NCBI GenBank assembly: GCA_903911145.1 | Contig: CAIWCD010000013.1 | Span: 186,001-250,000, forward strand | DNA: 64,000 nucleotides | Origin: an uncultured delta proteobacterium | Lineage (GTDB): Bacteria > Myxococcota > Myxococcia > Myxococcales > 40CM-4-68-19 | Direction: 5' to 3' | In this document: positions 57,687-64,000 of the stretch, piece after piece | How positions within the stretch are numbered: position 1 is the stretch's first letter | How the letters are laid out: each line of letters opens with the position of its first letter | Made by a program: the position numbers and the translations under genes | Notes under the pieces: generated by a model | What the model saw: the letters and a program-made list of their open reading frames with translations, nothing else | Told to the model about the DNA's origin: nothing | The model's database searches: none

Positions 57687-59813
57687 CTATTGTGCGAGGA
57701 GATTGCTGCGCATGACTGCTCCCTGCTGTGCAGAGAGTTTGCCCTGCGAGAGGCTCGGGTCGAGGAACCAGAACATCAGATCATCTCCGCCGCCGCAGGT
57801 TGTGCCGCCCGCGAGGCAGTCTCTCGCCTCGACGTAGGTGGGGTTCGAGCTTGCGCCGCACGCGGCTTTCCGCGCGCCGGTGGTGCAGTCGGTACAACTG
57901 CAGGTCGACGTGTCGGAGAGCGGGTCGTAGAAGTCTCCTGTCGCTTCGGTCGTGTGGTAGAGGCCCATCCAGTGGCCGCCCTCGTGCGCGGCGATGTAAG
58001 CCACGAGGTCTGCGCCGCAGTGCTGGAGATCGATCCCGCCTGAACAACTGCCGGCGTTCAGATCTGCCGCGCTCACCGCCGCCCCGCTATGAATCGTGCC
58101 GCCCAACGTGGACGGGCCTGGGATGGTTCCGTCAAGGCCGACCACACTTCCGCCCGCGCTCGTCGAACTGATCTGCTCGACGAGGAAATAGTTGAGTGTG
58201 TTGCCCGCGCGCGCGAGCGTGAACATCTGGCTCAGGTCGTCACAGGGGCCGAGTTTGTCCGCGCTGATGCCGGTCGCGTATCGGGCCTGCGCCCACGCCG
58301 GGACGTCGTAGAATGTGACCGTTCCGAGGCAAAGACCGGCCTGGGCGTAGAGCGCCGCGAGAGTCGTGAGCATCCGCTGGACGTGCGAACTGCTCGCGGC
58401 GTTTGCCGCCGTGAGGCCCTGAGCGCCGACGAGATAGAACGCGATGTCAAGAGTCGCACTGCTCGCCGGCGCGCCGCGCTTGACGAGGACGCTCACGTCG
58501 TAGAGTCCATCGGACGAGCCGCCGTCGCAGTTGTTGGTGTTGAGGCACTCGGCTGCGTAGTCGTTGACAAGGAACAACCAGGTGCCGGCAGGCAGGCCAC
58601 CATCAGAAAATACGAGTCCGGCGGTCGTATTTGGAAACGTCATCACGCCCGTCGCTGGAGAGTCGGTCTGGTAGTAGACGGGCACGGTCGAGAGATCAGT
58701 CGGAAGCGCTGCGCTGTCGTTGTAGATCACCGTGCCGCTCGGCGTCGTGAGCTGCGTCGGGACGACCGTGTTGTCGAGAGGGCGGCCCTGGTAGCTGATC
58801 GACGCTCGTGCGCTGATCGCCTGCGAGATGATGCTGATCGACGCCGCTTGCGCGGGGACCTGAAACTGCACCTTGTCCCCGACCGTGCGTGCGCCAAAAC
58901 GCTGCACCATCTCTGCGGGGAGAGTGCTCGCCGCGACCGGTTCGATGCAGAACGGCGGCGCGCTGGCCGGGCCTGCTGTGCCTCCCGAGACGAGCAGCGG
59001 AGTCGCGCCAGAACCGCATGCCCTCTGGCCGATCACCTGTGTTGTGCAAACAAAGGTCGTGCCCGTAGGAGCCGCGCAGCCGTAGCCCGTGCGACAGGAC
59101 GCGGCGGTCTGACAGGTCGGCAGGCAGAGCGGTCCCTGATCCGTGATGACGCACTGGCCGTTCGAGGGGCAGGTCGTCGCGTCGCTCATCGAGCAGGCGC
59201 GCGTGCAGGCACCACCGGGGAAATCAGCTCCGAAGCGGCAATGCTCGCCGCTCGCGCAGCTTCCCGGAGTGCAGGCCGCGCCGAGGCCAGCGCTCGCGCT
59301 CGAGGAGAGGCCGGCAGCGGGACAGAGTGACGACGGAAGGCACGCGCCGCCCAGCGTCGCGCACGCGGCCCAGCCTTCGCGGCAGGCGCCGCCGTCGCCG
59401 ATGGTCGGAACGCAGATCTGCGCGTTCACGGGCGTCGCGCGCAGGTCTGCGCAGATCGTGTTCGATGGACACGAACCTGTCGCGCACGACTGCGCGCAGA
59501 GTCCGCCAGAGAGACCAGTCCCATCAAGCGCGCAAAAGAGGTCGCTCTCGCACTGCGCAGAGGAGTAGCAAGACGCCCCGACGGTCTGCACGGGACCCGC
59601 GTCGACGGTCTCGCAGGTGCCGAGTCGGCAGACCTCACCGACGTTGCACTGGGTGTCGGAGTTGCAGAGTTCGGGCGCCTGGCAAATCCCTGCGCGGCAG
59701 ACTTCGCCGAGCGTGCACTGGCTATCGGCGCTGCAGAAGCGGCTGCTCTTGTGGCAGGCAGGAACTGCGACAGAGAGAATCGCAGCGAACGCGGAGAGTC
59801 GGGAGAGGGTCAC
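57687..59813 (-). CDS. Secreted metzincin-like metalloprotease C with extended Cys-rich region
   Basis: The third paralogue, 708 residues. The lipoprotein signal ends VPACHKSS. It lacks the Gly-Ser linker and instead has more Cys-rich modules (CSADSQCTLGEVC, CNSDTQCNVGEVC, CYSSAQCESDLFC and others up to residue 270). The catalytic domain follows, with HEGGHWMGLYH (57954-57986), VTFYDVPAWAQ and CGGGDDLMFWFLD conserved. It starts at GTG 59813. No HEAT gene follows; protease B is next, 212 nt on. This may be the founder or the most diverged copy. Confidence 0.85.
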   Translation of the reverse strand: MTLSRLSAFAAILSVAVPACHKSSRFCSADSQCTLGEVCRAGICQAPELCNSDTQCNVGEVCRLGTCETVDAGPVQTVGASCYSSAQCESDLFCALDGTGLSGGLCAQSCATGSCPSNTICADLRATPVNAQICVPTIGDGGACREGWAACATLGGACLPSSLCPAAGLSSSASAGLGAACTPGSCASGEHCRFGADFPGGACTRACSMSDATTCPSNGQCVITDQGPLCLPTCQTAASCRTGYGCAAPTGTTFVCTTQVIGQRACGSGATPLLVSGGTAGPASAPPFCIEPVAASTLPAEMVQRFGARTVGDKVQFQVPAQAASISIISQAISARASISYQGRPLDNTVVPTQLTTPSGTVIYNDSAALPTDLSTVPVYYQTDSPATGVMTFPNTTAGLVFSDGGLPAGTWLFLVNDYAAECLNTNNCDGGSSDGLYDVSVLVKRGAPASSATLDIAFYLVGAQGLTAANAASSSHVQRMLTTLAALYAQAGLCLGTVTFYDVPAWAQARYATGISADKLGPCDDLSQMFTLARAGNTLNYFLVEQISSTSAGGSVVGLDGTIPGPSTLGGTIHSGAAVSAADLNAGSCSGGIDLQHCGADLVAYIAAHEGGHWMGLYHTTEATGDFYDPLSDTSTCSCTDCTTGARKAACGASSNPTYVEARDCLAGGTTCGGGDDLMFWFLDPSLSQGKLSAQQGAVMRSNLLAQ

Positions 59814-59899
59814 GTTTCGACCTTATCAGCTCTCGACCCGCGCCTCGTGCGTTCACGACAAAGAACGCACGAGGTTGGGACACGGCGAGACAGCGGCGA

Positions 59900-60445
59900 C
59901 TAGAGGCCCGCGTCGTATGCCATCGACAGAGACAGCTTCAGATCGACCGCGAAGTCAGCGGTCATGCCACCGGTCGTCGAGCCCTTGATGAACGCGGAGC
60001 AAAGCCCCGTGCCCTTCACGGTCGACAGCGCGAACGCGTCGAGCGCGGGCGTTCCGAGGAGGTGAATGCTGCTGCCCTGCGTGATCGGGAATGCGGTGAG
60101 TGCACCGACCAGAACGTCCTGCGAGCCATCCGCCGCACCGCCGTCGGGACGAAGAACGAGCGTGCCCGTCACCGTCGCAATCGTGTTGTCGGACTGAACC
60201 GCCGAGATGGTCATGTCGACGGAGCCGATGGTGAGGTCCTGAATGTTCGCCTTGTGCGCCTGGATGTCGGACTGCTTGGTGAGGTCGATGGCGACCGCAC
60301 TGTTGATGGTGTTGGTCGTCTCAACAGCGTGCACGGCCTGTCCCGTGACCGCATAGGTGAAGTTGAGATTGACGACGCACGCAGTGAGCGCGGCGAGAGC
60401 GAAGAGGCTGGGAACAGTTGCGCGGCGGAAGGTCGAGCGGGTCAT
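59900..60445 (-). CDS. Lipoprotein of unknown function
   Basis: A 181-residue predicted lipoprotein (lipobox ALTAC). The mature part is mainly beta strands (VNLNFTYAVTGQAVHAVET; IQDLTIGSVDMTISAVQSDNTIATVTGTLVLR), without recognisable motifs. ATG 60445 has GGAGA about 9 nt upstream; the frame continues upstream without a signal. It lies between the PHP gene and protease C on the same strand, and may be a further exported part of that cluster or an independent gene. Confidence 0.65.
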   Translation of the reverse strand: MTRSTFRRATVPSLFALAALTACVVNLNFTYAVTGQAVHAVETTNTINSAVAIDLTKQSDIQAHKANIQDLTIGSVDMTISAVQSDNTIATVTGTLVLRPDGGAADGSQDVLVGALTAFPITQGSSIHLLGTPALDAFALSTVKGTGLCSAFIKGSTTGGMTADFAVDLKLSLSMAYDAGL

Positions 60446-60515
60446 GGACGTGTCTCCGTGTCGGATGGGCAGATCCGTCATGGCACGAACGCAGGCAGTG
60501 CACCAGTGTCCGGGA

Positions 60516-61352
60516 TCACATGTCGCGGGCGTACCTCGCCGCGCGAGCCTCCAGCGCGGCGAATCGGTCGGCGTCGAGATACCGGTCGCCGAGCTTTCGA
60601 TCAGGCTGGACGCGGGGGCCGTGGAAGTCGCTGCCTCCAGTGATGAGCATCCCGAGAGCACCGGCCCAGCGCTCGTAGGCCGCAACCTGGCTCGGCACAT
60701 GCTCCGGATGGTTCGCCTCGACCGCATCCAGCGCGGCCTCGGAGAGCGTCTTGAGCTCCTGCTGCGAGACACGATTGGCACCCGGATGCGCGAGGCTCGC
60801 GGTGCCGCCCGCGCGATGGACCAGCGCGATCGCCGCGGCCGCGCTCATCTTGCGCCGCTCGACATGCAGCGGGCGATCGTCAGCGAGCCAGCGCGAGAAC
60901 GCCTCCTTCATGCTCGAGGCGTAGCCTTTGGCGACCAACACGTGGGCCAGATGCGGGCGGCCGAGATTGTCTCCACCGCTCTGCGCGATCACCTCGTCGA
61001 GCGAGATCTTCAATCCCTCGGCCTGCGCCTTGGCCACCATCCGCTCCATCCGCTCACGCCGTTCATCGAGCAGACCTTGCGACAACTCGAGCAGCGCTGC
61101 GGATTCCGGGTCGAGCAAGTGCCCGAGGATGTGCACCTCGCGCCCATGAAAATCCGCAGAGAGTTCGATGCCCGGAACGAGCCGCAAACCCACGCCCAGT
61201 GCGGCCGCGCGCGCTTCCGCGATTCCGCTCACGGTGTCGTGATCGGTGACCGCGAGGACGCCGATGCCCGCCGCGGCCGCGAGCGCGAGCAGCTCCTGCG
61301 AGGTGTATTGGCCATCGCTGTGTCGGGTGTGCGAGTGGAGATCGATGAGCAC
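60516..61352 (-). CDS. PHP-domain phosphoesterase (RNase AM/YciV-like)
   Basis: A metal-dependent phosphoesterase of 278 residues. The PHP domain motifs are all present: IDLHSHTRHSDGQY, AVTDHDTVSG, VPGIELSADF, HILGHLL, SLAHPGANR and GGSDFHG. YciV-type members remove 5' nucleotides from short RNA or dephosphorylate 3',5'-nucleoside bisphosphates, which is the best guess here. The start is GTG 61352, directly before LIDLHSHT. It is divergent from the Rrf2 gene with 65 nt between them. Confidence 0.9.
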   Translation of the reverse strand: MLIDLHSHTRHSDGQYTSQELLALAAAAGIGVLAVTDHDTVSGIAEARAAALGVGLRLVPGIELSADFHGREVHILGHLLDPESAALLELSQGLLDERRERMERMVAKAQAEGLKISLDEVIAQSGGDNLGRPHLAHVLVAKGYASSMKEAFSRWLADDRPLHVERRKMSAAAAIALVHRAGGTASLAHPGANRVSQQELKTLSEAALDAVEANHPEHVPSQVAAYERWAGALGMLITGGSDFHGPRVQPDRKLGDRYLDADRFAALEARAARYARDM

Positions 61353-61417
61353 GGTTGTCCTCTGGTTTGCAGAGTGTGCGGTTGACGGGCCGAAAGAGCG
61401 AGCGTTATGTCGCAGGC

Positions 61418-61882
61418 ATGCAGCACGTCCTCCAGATCAGCCGCAAGATCGATTACGCCCTGCGCGCGCTGATCTATCTGGCCACGCTTCCCGAGTCGCA
61501 GGTCTCGACGATGCAGGACATCGCCGAGGCGCTCGATCTGCCGCGGGAGTTCCTCGCCAAGATCCTCAAGGCGCTGAGTGCGCGCGGGCTTGTTCGCGCA
61601 CTGCGCGGCGCTCGCGGCGGTTACCAGTTGGCGAAGCAACCGCGAGACATCTCGTTTCTCGACGCGATCGAGGCGGCGGGAGGGCCCGTGCAGATCAACG
61701 TCTGCCTCGACCACAAAGATCGCTGCGACGTCAGTGCCAACTGCTCGATGTACAGCGTCTGGAAGGCCGGGCAGGACAAGATGCTCGAGGTCTATCGCAA
61801 CACGACGCTCTCGGAGTTGGCTCTGCCCGCGCACGCCAAGCAGGCGCTGGTGCCGATGCGGTTGGTCCGGCGCAGCAGTTAG
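61418..61882 (+). CDS. Rrf2-family transcriptional regulator
   Basis: A 154-residue DNA-binding regulator. An N-terminal winged helix (ISRKIDYALRALIYLATLPESQVSTMQDIAEALDLP) is followed by the conserved GLVRALRGARGGYQLAK wing, and then three Cys (NVCLDHKDRCDVSANCSMY) spaced CX6CX5C, which should hold an Fe-S cluster. IscR, NsrR and RsrR are relatives; the target cannot be decided. ATG 61418 is chosen because the family N-terminus MQHVLQISRKIDYAL begins there. TTGACG and TATGTC boxes with an 18-nt spacer lie just upstream, 7 nt from the start, so the mRNA may be leaderless. Confidence 0.92.
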   Translation: MQHVLQISRKIDYALRALIYLATLPESQVSTMQDIAEALDLPREFLAKILKALSARGLVRALRGARGGYQLAKQPRDISFLDAIEAAGGPVQINVCLDHKDRCDVSANCSMYSVWKAGQDKMLEVYRNTTLSELALPAHAKQALVPMRLVRRSS

Positions 61883-61905
61883 ACCGTTGACGTCCGTTCC
61901 GGAAG

Positions 61906-62349
61906 CTACTTCTTTCCGCCGTGGATGTGCGGCTTGCGCGTCCACGCAATCAGCGCCAGACGCAGGCTCTGCCGATGGGCCGGCCACTCGAGCAGCGCGT
62001 CGGCTTCGTCGCTGCGGACCCAGCGGAAAGCGATGTGCTCGTCCGAGATGGTCGGCTCCGCACCAGCCTCGGCGCGCAGCAGGAACGCGTGCTCGCGCAT
62101 GGGCCCACGGCGCGCATCTTCGTAGCCGTGCGCGAAATTCAGGCTCGACAGCGGGCCCGTGATCTTCGTCTCCTCGTGCGCCTCGCGCAGTGCCGAAGCC
62201 TCAGGCGTCTCGCCTCCATCGGCCTTGCCCGTCACTGGATGCAGGCCACCGCCGCGCTTCTTCGGCCGCTCAAGCAGCAGCACCTCGGGGCCCAGCGCCG
62301 ACGGGCGAACGATCCAGACCAGCGCCTTCTCGCGGGGAGATCTATGCAT
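61906..62349 (-). CDS. Nudix hydrolase
   Basis: A 147-residue pyrophosphohydrolase. The Nudix box reads GKADGGETPEASALREAHEETKI, with all metal-binding Glu of REUxEE; the usual Gly after it is Lys, a minor change. The N-terminal Trp-Ile strand VWIVRPSALGPEVLLLERP and the C-terminal IAFRWV strand complete the fold. Substrate unknown (NTPs or dinucleoside polyphosphates are common). ATG 62349 (MHRSPREKALV) is used; no good ribosome site is visible. It is convergent with the Rrf2 gene and divergent from the aminotransferase gene. Confidence 0.85.
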   Translation of the reverse strand: MHRSPREKALVWIVRPSALGPEVLLLERPKKRGGGLHPVTGKADGGETPEASALREAHEETKITGPLSSLNFAHGYEDARRGPMREHAFLLRAEAGAEPTISDEHIAFRWVRSDEADALLEWPAHRQSLRLALIAWTRKPHIHGGKK

Positions 62350-62440
62350 GGCGGCAGAATATCCTGCGTGGTACAGGTGCGCCGTTTTTCGCGTCGGGAC
62401 GTCTTGAACTGGCGCGCATTCTGGGGGAGTGCGAGGGCGC

Positions 62441-63730
62441 ATGGACAAGCTTCCCGTCGATCTCGAATCAGGTGACCCGCGTCGCGGGCTCGCCAGCATG
62501 GCACGCGGACTCGTCGGCTCCGAGATCCTCAAGATCGCCGCTGAGATTCGCGCCAAGCAGGCTGCGGGCGCGACGATCTGCAACCTGACGGTCGGCGACT
62601 TCTCCTCGAAGGAGTTCCCGATCCCAAAAGCGCTTCTCGATGGAACCGTGCGCGCTCTGCAGGCGGGCGAGACGAACTATCCGCCGTCCGATGGCGTGCT
62701 GAAGCTGCGAGAGGCCGTGCGCGACGACTTCCGCACGCGACTGCACATCGACGTGCCGGTCGAGTCGGTGGTGATCGCGGGAGGCTCGCGTCCCATCATC
62801 TACGCGGCCTACACGGCGCTGATCGAACCGGGCGATGTCGTCGTCTATCCGGTGCCGAGCTGGAACAACAATCACTACGTCCATCTCTCCGGCGCGCGCG
62901 GGATCGCGGTGCCCTGCTCCGCTGAGGATGGCTTCCTGCCCACGGCCCGCCTGCTCGAGCCGCACATCAAGGAAGCGCGCCTGCTCGCGCTCTGCACGCC
63001 CCTCAATCCGGCGGGCACAGTGCTCGCGCCAGAAGAGGTCAAGAGGATCGGCGAGATGCTCGTCGCGGAGAACAAGCGTCGAGAGCCGCTCGGGCAGAAG
63101 CCGCTCTACCTGCTCTACGATCAGGTCTACTGGCAGATCACGTTCGGCAACGCGCAGCACACGACGCCCGTGGCGCTCGTTCCCGAGTGCGCGCCCTATG
63201 TGATCTTCGTCGACGGCATCTCCAAGGCGTTCGCCTCGACGGGAGTACGCGTCGGTTGGGGCGTCGGCCCGCGCGCGGTGATCGGCGCGATGCGCGACAT
63301 CCTCGGTCACGTCGGCGCCTGGGCCCCCCGCGCAGAGCAGGTCGCGACCGCCGAACTCCTGCGCGACTCGGGCGAGCGCCAGCGTTACTCGGCCTGGCTG
63401 CTCGACGGCCTGCAGGCGCGGCTCAACAAGCTCTACAACGGATTCACCGCGATGGCCGCCGCGGGCCTCCCCGTGCGCGCGATCGCTCCGCAAGGCGCGA
63501 TCTATCTCTCCGTGCAGGTCTCGCTGATCGGCAAGAAGGGCATGCTGACGAACGATGCCATCCGCCGATATCTCCTCGACGAGGCGGGCTTTGGCGTGGT
63601 GCCGTTCCAGGCCTTCGGGCTGCAGGGCGAGACCGGCTGGTTCCGCTTGAGCGTCGGCGCGGTGAGCGAGAAGGAGATCGAGCAGGCTCTTCCGCGCGTC
63701 GAGGCTGCGCTGCGCCGGGCGCTCGAGTAA
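62441..63730 (+). CDS. Class I/II PLP-dependent aminotransferase
   Basis: An aminotransferase of 429 residues of the fold-type I aspartate-aminotransferase family. The PLP-binding features are TNYPPSDGVLKLREAV, CTPLNPAGTV (with the substrate-binding Asn), YDQVYWQ, and the Schiff-base Lys in FVDGISKAFASTGVRVGW. The substrate is not clear. ATG 62441 is chosen over GTG 62429 because GAGGG lies 6 nt upstream. The stop is followed by the palindrome-rich convergent spacer. Confidence 0.9.
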   Translation: MDKLPVDLESGDPRRGLASMARGLVGSEILKIAAEIRAKQAAGATICNLTVGDFSSKEFPIPKALLDGTVRALQAGETNYPPSDGVLKLREAVRDDFRTRLHIDVPVESVVIAGGSRPIIYAAYTALIEPGDVVVYPVPSWNNNHYVHLSGARGIAVPCSAEDGFLPTARLLEPHIKEARLLALCTPLNPAGTVLAPEEVKRIGEMLVAENKRREPLGQKPLYLLYDQVYWQITFGNAQHTTPVALVPECAPYVIFVDGISKAFASTGVRVGWGVGPRAVIGAMRDILGHVGAWAPRAEQVATAELLRDSGERQRYSAWLLDGLQARLNKLYNGFTAMAAAGLPVRAIAPQGAIYLSVQVSLIGKKGMLTNDAIRRYLLDEAGFGVVPFQAFGLQGETGWFRLSVGAVSEKEIEQALPRVEAALRRALE

Positions 63731-63746
63731 TCCAGCGCTGGCGAAT

Positions 63747-63788
63747 CGAATATTCGCTTCACCGAATATTCGCATCTACGAATATTCA
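63747..63788. repeat. Three 10-bp palindromes at 16-bp spacing
   Basis: CGAATATTCG occurs at 63747-63756 and 63763-63772, and CGAATATTCA at 63779-63788, each 16 bp after the previous. The spacers differ. In this GC-rich DNA such regular AT-rich palindromes are conspicuous. They lie in the spacer after the aminotransferase gene and before the end of the convergent lipoprotein gene. Confidence 0.75.
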
Positions 63789-63790
63789 AC

Positions 63791-63822
63791 GCGGGATATC
63801 ACCGTCGATCGGGATATCCCGC
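63791..63822. terminator. Hairpin in the convergent spacer
   Basis: The arms GCGGGATATC (63791-63800) and GATATCCCGC (63813-63822) pair perfectly around a 12-nt loop. Located between convergent gene ends, 13 nt from the stop of the right-hand gene. No T run follows, so intrinsic termination is only a possibility. Confidence 0.5.
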
Positions 63823-63834
63823 GCGCTCGAGCGA

Positions 63835-64000
63835 CTATCCGCTGCAGGTGCTCAGCGTTCCGATCGAGCAGAACTGCGTCGGGGTCAGCGAGCAGGCCGG
63901 CGCGCCGAACGTGCCGCTGAGATGGCCGCTGGCACCGAAGTGCACATCGTAGCTCCCGCTGATCACACCGCCGCTGATCGACGTCACGCTGATGGTGCCG
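63835..64000 (-). CDS. C-terminus of a secreted protein of unknown function
   Basis: The last 54 residues of a minus-strand gene that continues beyond the window: TISVTSISGGVISGSYDVHF ... PACSLTPTQFCSIGTLSTC, ending at TAG 63835-63837. The pattern of beta strands and paired Cys resembles the C-termini of myxobacterial surface lipoproteins. The start lies outside. Confidence 0.6.
   Translation of the reverse strand, partial: GTISVTSISGGVISGSYDVHFGASGHLSGTFGAPACSLTPTQFCSIGTLSTCSG

Overview
This window is high-GC DNA from a Gram-negative bacterium, most likely a member of the Myxococcota (former Deltaproteobacteria). The reasons are the many lipoproteins with clear lipoboxes, an LptE homologue, a PilF/Tgl-type TPR protein, a DUF4388 protein, a LexA gene preceded by a sequence resembling the published Myxococcus LexA box, and large secreted lipoproteins with cysteine-rich repeats and Gly-Ser linkers. 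Coding density is high, many genes overlap by 1-4 nt, and GTG or TTG starts are common. I saw no rRNA, tRNA, CRISPR array, transposase or prophage gene.

Layout, 1-24 kb: an oligopeptide transporter cut by the window edge; a minus-strand unit of an FN3 surface lipoprotein, GDP-fucose synthase and GDP-mannose dehydratase; SCO1 plus DUF420 (copper/oxidase assembly); a zinc-ribbon acidic protein; a short-chain dehydrogenase; an adenosine-deaminase-like enzyme lacking two substrate-binding Asp residues; a predicted outer-membrane protein; a GyrI-like protein; then a long minus-strand run of PhoH, a thioredoxin-TPR lipoprotein, a class V aminotransferase and a PgpH-type HD phosphodiesterase, with a DUF4388 gene and a TPR/zinc-ribbon membrane gene upstream. 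MazG and ribosomal protein S20 flank a 482-nt intergenic region that holds a hairpin.

24-44 kb: lptE and leuS; a polytopic membrane protein flanked by copies of the leuS 5' region; a HEAT-cyclophilin lipoprotein, a small membrane protein and a 5'-nucleotidase; DUF1684; a MacAB-type exporter; exonuclease III divergent from lexA; and a 2-kb segment bracketed by two inverted copies of a nested-hairpin element. 42-64 kb: an HTH membrane protein and a PilF-like fusion; thiolase, PurA, a BKACE-family enzyme and enoyl-CoA hydratase; a membrane histidine kinase; a HAD phosphatase; then three tandem secreted metzincin-like proteases, two of them each followed by a paralogous exported HEAT-repeat protein; then a lipoprotein, a PHP phosphatase, an Rrf2 regulator, a Nudix hydrolase and a class I aminotransferase; and finally a palindrome-rich convergent intergenic region.

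The two observations I find most promising as undescribed biology are the protease/HEAT cassettes (52.0-59.8 kb) and the nested hairpin element (40.0 and 41.9 kb). In the latter a 20-nt block is identical between copies while the stems differ in sequence but stay paired. All functional assignments come from reading motifs by eye; no database search was run.
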